NCBI GenBank assembly: GCA_034769895.1
Contig: CM068373.1
Coordinates: 435,469,080 to 435,533,079, forward strand
Length of the DNA stretch: 64,000 bases
DNA from: Magicicada septendecula
Taxonomy: Eukaryota > Arthropoda > Insecta > Hemiptera > Cicadidae
Direction of reading: 5' to 3'
A program made the position numbers and the translations under genes. Positions 1 through 11,852 of this stretch are shown one piece after another (positions within the stretch are counted from its first letter, which is position 1; each line of letters begins with the position of its first letter). The notes under the pieces were generated by a model, which ran no database searches, had not been told where the DNA came from, and worked only from the letters and a program-made list of their open reading frames with translations.

Positions 1-50
1 TAGTAAAATCAATTTTAAGTACGTTTTAATGTGTTAGAAATAAGATAAAA

Positions 51-1662
51 ATGGCACAATTTAATCCGGATTTACTATTAAAGGACGAGCTGTCTTATGA
101 AGCTCTTTTGCGTGGTCTACCCCATGCGAATGTAACAGTCCCGGAATTGCGTAAGTCAATACGCGAAAGTGGATTTGATACCCCGCGCAATTAAGCAACC
201 TAAGCGGACTCGATTAAGAGAGCGAGAGAGAAATTTGTAATGCCAAGTATAGCGAGCTAACCTTATTGTCTCAAACCCTCCAAGACGAGAAATCTCCGGC
301 GATAATATTGCGGACTACTCAAAGAATAGAGCATTTAACCCGGCGAATGAAAAATTGATTGATCTGGCCTAATCTTACGGAAATACCTCCTGAAGTCCAA
401 AATTTTGCTGACGAAGCTTTACGTCGATTACCCACTATCATCAATGAGTTAAGAAGAAAATCCGACTCGTTCCGAATGGATGAAATTGAGAAGTCCTTGA
501 AGAAACTACACATCTCCCCAGTTCAATCCCCTACTACAGATCTACCTCCACCTAACACAGATCGCGACTCCCCCGCCGTATCGCAAATACAAGCTACTCA
601 CGAGCAATACCCTGATAGAGATTTAAAAGCCCCGACTATATTTGAAGCCCCTCCTCCCAATCGTTTCCAGATTCGCCCCGAAACGCACGAATTTACTACC
701 CCGAATGCATCATATCGTCCTGCTAAAGCGATGCCAAACTTGAACTATATCGCAGACCTCTATGGAAAGATCACTCATCCTGTGGAGAAACTTTTAACTG
801 AAATCCCTTACACTGATGGATTAAATGTCACCAAACTACTAAATTTCATCAAATATCTCCTGCAGATGAAAGATCTACAGCAGCTGAATGACTGGCAAAT
901 CTTGCAAGTTTTCCTACCGAAATGTAAACCCCCGTTAAAGAATCGAGTGATAGAAGCATTAAGCTCTACCCTTCCAGTAGAAGACCTGCATACCTCAATA
1001 ATAAAGTACTTTATTCCAACCGGAATTTATGAAGAACTTAAAAGAAAGACCGTACTACGAGTACAAGGAAATCATGAGAGATTAGCACATTACATCTCGG
1101 ACATCAGGGAGTCATCTCGACTACTACAAGTAGATTGGAATGAGACACAGATGGTTGACACCATTTTAGTAGGATTGTCACCAGAGGAAAGATCTCGTTT
1201 AGCTTTGATAAATCGACCTAACACCTTTGCGGATCTAGAACAATGCAGTATCCATTCTTCGAATGTATGGTACTCAGATCAGAATAGACATACGATGAAA
1301 TCAGCAGAAGCAAATAAAAAATGAATTGCGAGCCCGATATATCAACCCTGGATGAAAGGCGTGTATTCAATAGACCTCACAATGTGCGCAGCCCTGGTAA
1401 GTCAAATGTAACACCATCTAAAACGGAAACTAGGTACCCTCCTCGCAATAAGCACATCTGTTATAATTGCGGCAAATATGGACATATAAGTAAAAACTGT
1501 AACAGCAAACAATTCGAACGTAAACACCCTGATCCAAAAAAACATGTCAGGCAGGGAGACCCGAAATCCTGTGTCTTCCGCAGCAACTTGAAATCCGGTG
1601 AACCTAAAGAAATGTATAAAAAAAAGGAAAAAAAGGAAGGAAAAGACGCTCTAAAGAAATAG
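51..1662 (+). pseudogene. gag: gypsy-type Gag (capsid and nucleocapsid), frameshifted
   Basis: Gag would form the cytoplasmic virus-like particle of the element. The likely start is the ATG at 51. That frame stops near position 192, and the coding sense resumes in another frame from about 230 with an in-frame TGA at 356. The main capsid part is open at 359-1324 (about 320 residues, rich in helix-forming stretches). The nucleocapsid lies in a third frame (1321-1662) and holds a zinc knuckle of the form C-x2-C-x4-H-x4-C (CYNCGKYGHISKNC), followed by a lysine-rich tail. The capsid-to-knuckle switch falls on an A-run ending AAAAAAT, which could be a programmed minus-1 slip or plain decay. With two other breaks upstream, decay is the simpler reading. 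Confidence 0.75.
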
Positions 1663-1712
1663 ATAAGAAAGTTTCTTGAAAAATGTAACGCGATAAATAA
1701 TGAAGAGTACAC

Positions 1713-1908
1713 GGGAAAAAGGAGGTAACTCCACCGAACAGCTGTTTTCAGTTAGAGATGGATTCCGGTAGGTAATTTCTGTCTCTACCTAATGGTGAAA
1801 CGATATTGGGAAGAAGGGGGCTAGTATACAAGATATAGCCGTTTAAAGATTTACTGTACTCGGGAAGAAGGAGGTAACAGCGTTCAGTTGTCGGGAAGAA
1901 AGAGGCAA
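1713..1908 (+). repeat. Left subterminal repeats of the DUF7869 transposon
   Basis: The terminal motif GGGAARAAGGAGGTAAC recurs four times in direct orientation, at about 1713, 1808, 1862 and 1893, with small changes. Such subterminal copies are often transposase-binding sites; that role is inferred here. Confidence 0.7.
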
Positions 1909-2030
1909 ATCTCGATTGTTCTGCCTCAGTCGGTGCCTTACTGAATTGGTGAACAGTTTATAGAGCGTGTACTGTGGATTTTTATTGTTATTTTTAAGTT
2001 TATTTGTTGTGTTGGTGTTCAAATCAAAGT

Positions 2031-4228
2031 ATGGAAGACGGGGAAGGATCATCTGAAGGAGATGTTGGAGGTAAACCAACCACAAGTACCAAAAAACGAA
2101 AAAGTTATGGTAGGTTATCAGATGCAACCAAAAAGATTAGAGCTCAATCTCATGAGTTAGGGCCTGACTGTTCATGTCAAAATAAATGTTGCGATCTTAT
2201 CTCTGAGCAGGAAAAGAATGAGTTGATAAGAAAGTTTAACGAACTCGGCGAGTGGTCAAAGCAAACCGATTATTTGACTGGTCTTATTAGTATAAAATTA
2301 GTTAAGAAACGGAAGCCTAAGAAACCAGAGGCAGAAGCTAATTTGCGTATTTCCATGTTTTCCTATAAAGTCAGGATTGTGAAAGATAACAGTGCAGTAG
2401 AAAGAGATGTGTGTCAAATGGCTTTTCGTTCCTTGCACGGCATAACTAAAAAAAGGTTGCAACACTTGCAAAAAGCATTGCAGAGTACCGGTATGCCAGC
2501 TACAGTTTTACGGGGAAAACACTCCAATCGCCCACATAAGCTCATGGATGCAAATTTAGATTGTGTAGAAAAGCACATCAAATCTTTTAAAGGCCGCATG
2601 TGCCATTACAGTCTACAGAAAACACAAAAACCTACCTACCAGAAGATTTAAATGTCAAAAAAATGCACGCACTATATCAAGAGGCTTTTCCAGAAAACCA
2701 TGTCTCATACGAAAGTTATCGTAAAGTGTTTATCACAGAGTTTAACATATCGTTTGGTTTTCCAAGAAGCGACACGTGTGCAAACTGTGACCAATTTACA
2801 GTCTTTGAAGCTCGAGCTACTAAACTCCTCAGGACAAAATGACAAAAAAAAAAAGAAATTGAGAATGAAATAAGAAAATTAGAGATTGAAAACAAAGTTC
2901 ACAAAACGAAAGCTGATACTTTCTACGAAAGGAAAAGAAAAGCTAAATATAGAAGCCGACAAAAGGAAAATTATGAATGTTTAACAATGGACTACCAAAA
3001 AAACCTTCCCACGCCAAACATCACAACGAGCATGGTATACTACAAAAGGCAGTTGTCCATGTATTCATTCAATATGCACAGATTATCAGATAATGACGTT
3101 GTCATTTATGCCTATCCAGAAACTGTTGGATGTAAAGGTTCTAATGAAGTGGTGTCTTTCTTGAATCACTATGTACATAATGAACTGAGCCCTCAGGTGA
3201 CAGAGCTAGAAATATTCTGTGATTCTTGTGGGGGCCAAAATAAGAATTACACACTGATAAGGTACTGCCACTATGTCGTTTGTGTTTTGAAGAAGTTGAC
3301 AAGTATCAAGCTTACATTTCCTATTGTTGGCCATTCGTATTTGGAATGTGACAAGGATGTTGGTTTGATAAACAGTAAAGCTTCAACTGAGGAACCAAGT
3401 GATTGGATCAAAGTTTTCAAAGAGGCCCGTACCAAGCCAGCTCCTTTCAAAGTGATTGATGTAGACTCAAACATGATCAGAGACTGGAAAGAGTTCTTAG
3501 AACCAATGTATCTTGCAAAATGTGTCTTCCCAACTCGGCCCATCAGGGAACTTCGTGTAGAACAAGAACACTCAAGGTTGGTTTACCACAGGGACACGTT
3601 CAGTGGCCTTTGGGTAAGTTCTGTCATCACCCCACGATTGGATAAAGGACCTACAAAAAGGATCAAGAAGAAAAAGACGCCCAAAACAGAAGATGAGAAC
3701 AAACAACTGACAATGAGACCTCTAATGGAAGGACAATTTTACTTCCCACCTCCTGCCTACACAGGTAAGAATTTTTATTGAATTTAGTAGTGACTAATAT
3801 TGTTTATTGCAATTAACATACAATACTGAAAAGAAAGTGAAGTAATAAATTACATTAAACTAATTTTTCATTCTTAGTTTTGTAAAATAAGAGAATGGGT
3901 CTAGTATTAGACTATTGTTTGTAGTATTGGTTGTTGCAATATTACAAACGATACTGACATAAAAAAGTGAATGGATAAATTAAATAAAACTCATTTTTCA
4001 TTGTTAGTCTTGTACTTACCTCACATAATATCTTAAACTAACCAAACCTAATAATATTTAACGTACTCTAAACTTACTCTAAACAATTCGTTTCGTGTTA
4101 CAGATGGTGTTCTACCGATTTCAAAAGAGAAATACCAAGACCTACAAGCTCTGGCCAGGTTTTTTAGTTCAAAGGCTCAAAAGTACTACAAACAACTTCC
4201 CATAAAGCCGGTTCCAGAGAAGCAGTAA
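2031..4228 (+). pseudogene. DUF7869-type transposase gene, two exons, one frameshift and one stop
   Basis: The ATG at 2031 opens a basic N-terminal region (residues 1 to about 200, with a Cys cluster CSCQNKCCD near residue 54). The frame shifts near 2610 and then runs to 3764, with a single in-frame TGA at 2840 next to a run of A. Downstream are the family hallmarks DSCGGQNKN (about 3225-3250) and VGHSYLECDKD (about 3330-3360), characteristic of the RNase H-like DUF7869 domain found in many insect repeat proteins. A GTAAGA donor at 3765 and a TTACAG acceptor ending at 4103 define a 339 bp intron. The second exon (4104-4228) joins in phase and ends at TAA. The role as transposase is inferred from the flanking TIRs and target duplication. 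It is only lightly damaged, so insertion was fairly recent. Confidence 0.8.
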
Positions 4229-4817
4229 TGCTCCGCATCGGTAAGTTAAGTTTTAAATTAAGGCTCTAGTTTTATTTGTACAACTCCTAGAACAATATTT
4301 TTCTGTTTTATTTTATTTTTCTTCACGCATCTAAATGTTTGATATTGGTTACAGATTTAATACAAGACACTCAAGAGCTCAAGAAAACAAAGATCCAAAA
4401 CGGTTTTCGACCCATATTTCAGTTTTTATAAACAACATATACTTATATACTTTAATTATGTAAACCTTAAAACTAATGTTACATTAAATTGTCAATACTT
4501 ATTACATGGTGTATTACATACTAAGTGTCTCAGGTACTGTTTTATTACACTTACCTCTTTTTTCCTGTGTTTGAGGTCGATTACCCCTCTTTTTCCCCAC
4601 AAAAAGTGGTATTTAACATCTCTTTTCTTATTTTTTTAATGGAAAAAATTTAAAGTTTTTTAAAATATTACCAAAACATGTCCAAAAAGTCAATAAGCAA
4701 CATTAAAAAATATATAATTGTTCGCATTGTCGAAACACTTCGAATTAAGTAGGTTTGAAACCTTAAAATGCTTGTCCTGAAAAATGAGGAAAAGTGGAGT
4801 TACCTCCTTTTTCCCCT
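4229..4817 (+). other. 3' untranslated and terminal region of the DUF7869 transposon
   Basis: No coding frame is seen. The stretch holds inverted-orientation copies of the terminal motif at about 4551-4567, 4581-4597 and 4799-4816, mirroring the left subterminal repeats, and ends in the right TIR. Confidence 0.65.
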
Positions 4818-4821
4818 GTAC

Positions 4822-7800
4822 TCTTCAAATGTAACTGGACTAAAAGTCTATTACCCTTAATACAAGTTGACCTAGGTGTTACCTCCACAATCGCATTAAT
4901 TGATTCGGGATCTACCAGAACCTTAATCAGTCATGAGTTAGCAGATAAATTATTGGAACACCACCTAGTAAAACGGAGTCAAGCGTTAAATATAAAATGT
5001 GCTACCGCCAATAAACGAAATATAATAATAAAACTGAGCATTACCGTTAAAGTTAAAATCAAGAACCTAACCTGGGTTTTTACTATGTTAGTATGTAATG
5101 AATTAGGACCCGACTTAATATTGGGAGCAGACTTTATCAGTAAAACGGGAATGATTCTTGACATCTATGAGCAGAAATATTATTTTCGATCCGACCGTAC
5201 ACGGAAGTATAATTTTGATTGTAATAATGACAAACAAGAAAGAACTAAATCATCTACTGCACACGTAGTACACCAAGAGTCTGAATTATCACATCTAGAA
5301 AGTAGAGATAGAATGAGAATGCAGAAATTAATAAAAGAATTTTCCTCAGTTCTTACACCGAAGCTAGGACTTACGAAACTAATAGAATATAAGATCAATC
5401 TGAGCGATCAGAAAGTAATACGCCTCCCCCCATACAAGTTGTCGCCTCCCAAGATGGAAGTGATGAGAAACCATATCAACAAGTTGTTAGAACAAGGAGT
5501 CATTGAACCCTCTACGTCTCCATATTCATCACCCTCCTTCTTAGTACCAAAAGGTCACGATAAACACAGACTAGTTGTGGATTACCGGCAATTAAACAAA
5601 CGAATGGAATTTGAATCAATTCCTCTTCCAGACATCCATAGTGCTTTTCATTACTTCACGAAAGCGAAAGTCTTTACGGTAATGGATCTGAATCAAGCTT
5701 TTCACCAAATACCCCTGTCGGAAGAATCCAAACGTCTAACCGCGTTTGCCGTTCCTTTTAACCTGTACCAATTTACTAGAGTACCCTTTGGAATATCCCA
5801 AGGACGTTCTGTATGTAGTAGATTATTAGAAAGGATATTTCATGACATTAAATTTAAATATGTGTATCACTACTTGGACGACATCGTTATCTACAGCGAA
5901 TCAATGGAACAACATCTTAAACACCTACGTGAAGTGTTATCTCGGTTACAAAAAGCAGGATTAACTGTTAACCCAAAAAAGGTAAATTTTGCCGTCCCAC
6001 AATTTTCTTTCTTAGGTCACATAGTGAAAGCGAATGGAAAAGTAAGCATTGACCCCGAACGAACCCGCGCCATTAGAGAATTTTCACCCCCGCGAGATGC
6101 TAAAGGTATAGCCCGATTTTTGGAAATGGTAAATTATTTTCACAAGTATATTCCCCATCTTGCCGAAATAGCAGCACCGCTGAATTCCTTAAGAAAGAAG
6201 GGAGCGAAGTTTGAATGGAGCGCACAACACCAAAATGCGTTTGAACAACTCAAAGAAAGCATCATATCTCCCCCAGTTTTGCAACTAGCCGATTTCACGA
6301 AACCTTTCGTAGTGCAGACCGACAGTTCTAGTGTAGCGTTAGGTGCAGTCATCTATCAAGAGATAGAAAACAGTAGACTACCTATTAGTTATGTATCGCG
6401 AACCTTAAGCGACCAAGAAAGAAAATATTCCGCATATGAATTGGAATGTTTAGCCATTGTTTTTGCATTTGAGAAGTTTAAACCCTTTCTAGAACATAAA
6501 GAATTCCTTTTGGAAACTGATAATCAAGCATTATCTTGGTTACTGAATCACCCTAAACAGTTAGGACGTATTGGAAGATGGGTATTGAGGTTAAACTGCT
6601 ACAAATTCAAAGTGCAGCATATTAAAGGTACACAAAACGTAGTCGCTGATACCCTGTCCCGTATGTTCCAGTCGCCCACAAATACTCCCGGAAACAAGGA
6701 GAATCCGGAAACAGCCCTTGCTAACGCCGTGATTACTGAATTCCCCCTTGCCTTTACAAACATCGCCCTATATCAACAACAAGACCCTCTTCTGAAACCG
6801 ATTATAGAACAACTTGCGCAAGGTATTAAATCCGAGAAATACGTATTGAGTAAAAGTGTACTATGCCACAAAATAAGAAATGGAAAGGAATTAAGAATAA
6901 TCGCCCCTGATATGATTAAGCCCATGCTGATGGAGTACTTCCATTCATCTACCATTGGAGCCCATATGGGAATCAATAAAACGATACATCGTGTTCGAAA
7001 GGAATACCATTGGAACAATATGAACAGCGAAATAGCTAGTTTCGTAAAAAAATGTAATTTATGTGCTCTCAGTAAACCGGCAAGAAATAATCAGATAAGC
7101 CAATTAATTTCAGAAATCCCTACGACCCCTTTCTCTAAACTTTATTTAGGCTTTTCAGGTCCCTACCCACGATCGAAATCAGGTAATACTATGTTACTCA
7201 TCTGTGTAGATTCGTTCACCAAATTTGTTTGGATGTATCCCATGCGGCGAGCATTAGCGTCGACGACTGTAAAAATATTACAGGAAAGATTATTTAAGAC
7301 TACGGTACACCTGTACGTATAGTGTCAGATAACGGACCACAATTTAAAGCGAAAGAATTTAAGAATATGTTTCAAGTTAGGAATAGACCATATTACCACT
7401 ACGGAGTATCGACCGCAAGGCAATATTGCTGAAAGGTATCTACGAAACCTCAAATCTGCTTTAATCGCCTACCATGCGAACGATCATACGTCTTGGGACC
7501 AAAACCTATCCTGGATACAATACGCCTTTAATTCAGCTTATCACGAAGGACACAAGTCGACCCCGTTTGAGTTACTGTATAAATACAAACCAAACCACCC
7601 CTTGTCCACTAAAAGGAAAATACACGACCTGCTGCCTCCGCAAATAAAGGATAAGCAGATTAAGCAAATATGGAATAAAGCTCGCGCTAATTTAAGAGCG
7701 AACTTAGAGAAATCCAGAAAATACCACGAGAGGAATATTCATAACAATTCAGTTAGGTACCAAGTCGGTGACTTAGTAAAGTACAAGACTCACCCGACTA

Positions 7801-8009
7801 GTAGTGCAATTGATAAGACCACCTCTAAACTATCATACCGATGGTGTGGTCCTTACCAAATCCAGAAGTACTTAACTCCAGTTACAGTAGCCCTGTACGA
7901 ACCTGCGACGCGAGAATATGTGCGGAGAACACATATTTCGCAGATAAAATTGTATAAGAAGAAAAGAGGAGATAGCATTGCCAAAAATAGAAAAGGTAAT
8001 ACTAGGTAG
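4822..8009 (+). pseudogene. pol: gypsy-type Pol: protease, RT, RNase H, integrase
   Basis: One frame is open to 7322; two frameshifts (about 7305 and 7365) then lead to a last frame ending at 8009. Domains in order: an aspartic protease with DSG (IDSGSTRTLIS, about 4900-4930); reverse transcriptase with VVDYRQLNK, the LPDI and FTVMDLNQAFHQIP motifs, and the catalytic YLDD (about 5870-5885); RNase H with QTDSSSVALGAV, YSAYELE and ETDNQAL; and integrase with an H-H-C-C finger ending CNLC (about 7050). The integrase core retains SDNGPQF and an IAERYLRNLK block with its Glu. The position of the first catalytic Asp reads Gly (LYLGFSGP), so strand transfer would be lost even without the frameshifts. 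A GDLVKYKTHP block, as in gypsy integrase tails, ends the protein. The copy cannot make active Pol. Confidence 0.9.
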
Positions 8010-9905
8010 TGAAGTATCTTATACCTCAGTAACCGTGCTAAGTGTTAATCGTAGAATTTGGAAATGAGGCCTGATCAACCTGAGATCCAGTTCAGCGAAA
8101 GATAAGTAAATGAGTACTCAATGACCACTAAACTGAGCTCTAAATAAAAAAATATTTAGAAAATTACTCTATGAAGAGAGTAACTATAACCCAAAGAAAA
8201 AACCGGTAGTAGTTTTAAGTAGTCGACATAAGAAAGAGTTTTGTGTTTTAAAATGTAGATATTAAGTGTGAATTTTATGTAATGAAAAAAGGTAGCTTAT
8301 AAGAAAATAGATACGTATGTTGTATTGTAGAGAAGAAATAAATGGGTATTACACTTGTCAATAACAATGTGAGAGAAATTCCACACATTGACACCGAGCA
8401 TACTCCAAGTCCCCAATTTTGCGTTCTCCTCACTGAAATTCTTAATGTGGATTTTAAGCGGCGGAGTATGTGACGATTTAATTGATAATAATAAAAAAAT
8501 ATTAAAAAGCAATTAAGTATTTTTAAATCGCACTATTAAACCTAATGCCCCTGTACTAACTCAGAATAAGTATGAGATGTAAATGGAAAATCTAACTAAA
8601 CCAATTTAATAAAAAATCGAATTGTAAAAAGCTATTAATATCACCGTTAACCCTTTTGTAAGTCATCATGCGTTGACCTGTTTAATTCCGGACTCAACGT
8701 GCTTAACGAACCGTCTGTAACTTAGAAAAGTATAAAATCGTAATGTTTGTAATTAGTAATTTGAAGGCACGAGTAGTAGTTAAAATAATTCCTGTAAATT
8801 AAATAAGTATAAATAATTTGTTTCTTCTTGTTATAATAATGTCAATTTAATAAAAAAATAGGAACTATATTATCGCGGAGTACTCGCTCCGCTTGGTTGT
8901 AATGTGCCAGTCGAATCTAGTTAAGAGTTACTATGCAGCCGTCAGACAGTGCACACCTACGAGCGAGAGCTCTTCTGAAATGTGTTGATTAAAGTTAAAT
9001 GTAACTATTAGCTACCACCACAAAACGTGGGGAGCAAGTTTTTTTAATATATAAAATGTAGAAAGGGTTTGTTAAGAAATGTAATAAGTTAAGAAAAATT
9101 AACTACATGTAAGCAAGATGACGTCTCTACTCAAGATGTAAACTCCAGTACAACTCTACATGTGAATATGTGACCTGCATAAACTGCACATATGGACGTC
9201 TACGACTCCTACGACGCTGACCAGGACCTACGTGGATCTACCCCACTTTAACCAGCTTTAATTCAATCTCCTCAGTGAACCAGCTATAAAATATTTGCCG
9301 AAGACACGATCCAGATGACGACGCCGACTAGCAGAATTCCCAAGTGTGACACCCCAGGACGAGGACAGCACAACTTATTGTAAAGGTGACTCGATAGCTT
9401 GACTATCGAGAGTTAATTACATTTGAGACATAACTTATAGATGAAAGAGACTTTTCAAAGACTATAATTTTCTTTAAACAATAAATGAAACAAATAGATG
9501 TATACTGTAATATTGAAAATCATACGTTGTAACGTTAATATGTAAATGTTAATTATAATCCCTTTAGCAAATAATACCATTCATCAAATGGTAAATGTAA
9601 TCTTGCAAGCTCCTAGATGAGCATAGTAATACTCAGACGTCTTTACAATATTTAAAGTAAACTCGGATCCGAGGTAAAAGTACATGATCAATATGATCCC
9701 TAGTTTTCCAGAAAACACTTTTGAATATTTTAGTATAAATAATTATGTTATGGGATCCTAACATATCATTTGTTAATAAAGAGAAGTCATCTTATTACAC
9801 ATTGAAGTGAGTGCATAAATCAGTGAAATACCTTCCCTTGTTTCCTAATATTTAGCTTAATTATTATTGTTAATTGTGTTGAGTTTAATTTCAGTTCGTT
9901 ACAAC
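8010..9905 (+). other. Probable 3' end and LTR of the first gypsy element; no gene
   Basis: The region is non-coding on both strands. Its composition resembles a long LTR. A sequence ending GTTACA near 9905 is followed by AACGTGGGC-like words (9964-9990) that resemble primer-binding-site remnants. A perfect 8 bp hairpin (CTCGATAG, 5-nt loop) lies at 9390-9410. Without the 5' LTR in view the boundaries remain open. Confidence 0.4.
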
Positions 9906-11605
9906 GTAGGCAGCCCGTATAATTGGCTAGGGTCAATTATGATGGGTTCCCTGGATTTGTAACGTGGGCAAAACGTTACAACGTGGGTGTTTAATGAAAA
10001 GCGGTGTATAGGCGTACATCTTCCGGCTCGTCTTCAAGTGTCCTCGCGTCACCAGCTCTACCGCGGTCGGTAGAACACCCTATGAGGAATATCTTGACTA
10101 ACACGGATTTGAAATTCACAATTATATTATTTATTAGAACTGAATTACTTGGGTCTGTAGAATAAATCACACAGAGTTCCAAGTTTTCGTACACCTTTTG
10201 CACTGTTTACGTGTTTACGCAAGAGAAACTTCTTGAACGCGGACCGCACGTTTACTAGACGAATACTCAAGATGAACTGCCTTTGATCTGCACATGGCAA
10301 CAGACAATTTTCAATGATTTTACTGCGTTCTAATAGGCCAATTATCGGTCACATGATAATATGCACACGGCACGAAAATTTCTTCATGCAACACTTTGCA
10401 TGGAATTGGTAAAGCCTGCACAGATAATTATCTGGGATTTTATTACTTCACGCTTGAGTGAGTTTCATATAAAGATTTCATATAACAAAAATTCACATTT
10501 AACAGTTATTTGAAAATCACCGGTCATAGGGAAATTGTAGCTAATATTAAATTTTATGTCTTGTTCAAGTCTCATGTAAATCGGATAATTATAACGGACA
10601 CAATAGAAAAACGTTAATAACTCGCGCACCCGCGCACACTTTCAAAAACACATTACATAGAAAAATGACGAATACAATTTTTAAGAGTTTGACCTATTCT
10701 AAATTCTTATCGGTAATACAATACAAAAACTATAGTTAAAAAAACCAATTTGAACAAGAGAAATTTAAACAGGAGAATGTTCGTCATTCATGCATAAGAC
10801 ATAGTTCATTGCTTATCATGATATCCTGTGTTCTATCGCTATATATATATATATATACACATACATATTGCAACGATACGTTTAGCATAAGTATATGTAT
10901 CAACCCCTGACTGAGGTATGATAACGTGTTTGCGTATATGAGTATGAAATATGTAAGATGTACATAATAAAAATGATATAATAAATATACGTTAGGTATA
11001 AGAAATAATGTAATAAATATAAGTAGTATTTATTTTTAAATAAATCAAATATTGTAAGTAAGCATGTATATGGAAACATATGGCTTAGTTGGTTTTTAAA
11101 TGTAACGAAGGGGAGCAATTGACACGCGCTAACTCGCAGAGGTGACGTCAGAACGACATGCGGTCGCCTGTGTATCAGTCTGCGTGTGTGTGTATGTGTA
11201 CATGTATAAATAACAGACAGGTTAAATTATGCAAACGAGGGTGGAAGATTTCACACAGTTTTTTAAGTACTGTACGTGAACCATAAGTCACACGAATCAG
11301 CGACATATGTAAAAACATAGCTGACGCCTGGCGCTTCAATTTGGCGTTAAGTGGTCATTAATCGTGGGAACGGTTCGGACACCGTGTGAAATTTTTTCAT
11401 CACTGCCATAATTTACACAGCGTAACATTCAAAATTTGCATAAATAAAGTTTAATATTATAGCGAACGATTGGTGTAATAATATTTATAAAAAAGTGTGC
11501 GCTTTATAGACAGACGCGTAGGTTGAAACTAACGATTAAACCGACGCGCCGGCCTGTTCAATGTTGTCAGAACAGTTTCCAGCAGGAATTCCAACGAGGC
11601 AGCAG

Positions 11606-11643
11606 TATAAAACCCCAGCGAGCGACACACTCTTTCTCAGATC
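11606..11643 (+). promoter_or_regulatory. TATA box plus initiator, LTR- or gene-type core promoter
   Basis: TATAAAA at 11606-11612 is followed by TCAGATC at 11637-11643, so the predicted +1 A lies 33 bases after the T of the TATA box. The spacing fits an arthropod RNA polymerase II promoter. No downstream coding region is visible, which favours an LTR promoter. Confidence 0.5.
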
Positions 11644-11794
11644 AAGTTTATTTAGTAGAGGAATCCACGCATCTCGACACCGTAAATTTTACAAAGTTTT
11701 AGTAATGTTTTAATCGGTAGTATATAAACTGAAGTGCGATGAAACCAGCAGTACGTCGGTGCAGTTATTAAAGAACTCGAATGATTTGAAACAG

Positions 11795-11852
11795 ACTATA
11801 TAAATGAATCTACAAGAGTTGAAACTATATAAATGAATTTACGAGAGTTGCA
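11795..11852 (+). repeat. 29 bp tandem duplication
   Basis: Two adjacent 29 bp units both begin ACTATATAAATGAAT and differ at a few bases. They lie about 155 bp downstream of the TATA/Inr site. Confidence 0.7.

Larger units (their letters stand above)
1711..4817 (+). mobile_element. DNA transposon with DUF7869-type transposase, GTAC target duplication
   Basis: Inverted termini of about 24 bp (ACGGGAAAAAGGAGGTAACT at the left; its complement with one change at the right) bound a 3107 bp insert. GTAC occurs immediately outside both ends (1707-1710 and 4818-4821), so the target duplication is 4 bp. The insert separates gag from pol of the surrounding gypsy element and is therefore younger. It encodes one gene with an intron. 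A 4 bp duplication and this protein type would suit a Sola-like superfamily, but I cannot settle the superfamily from sequence alone. Confidence 0.85.
1..9905 (+). mobile_element. Ty3/gypsy-like LTR retrotransposon, partial, split by a DNA transposon
   Basis: Gag, protease, reverse transcriptase, RNase H and integrase follow one another in the Ty3/gypsy order. The 5' LTR lies outside the window, so neither LTR can be confirmed by comparison. The right limit at about 9905, after a GTTACA, is a guess. Gag and pol carry several frameshifts and stops and a 3.1 kb transposon sits between them (1711-4817), so the copy is dead. The element class is secure from motifs; the exact ends are not. Confidence 0.8.

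Noticed and set aside
1315..1330. Programmed minus-1 frameshift between capsid and nucleocapsid
   Set aside because: The A-run is suggestive, but the same gag has two other unprogrammed breaks, so decay explains it without a special signal.
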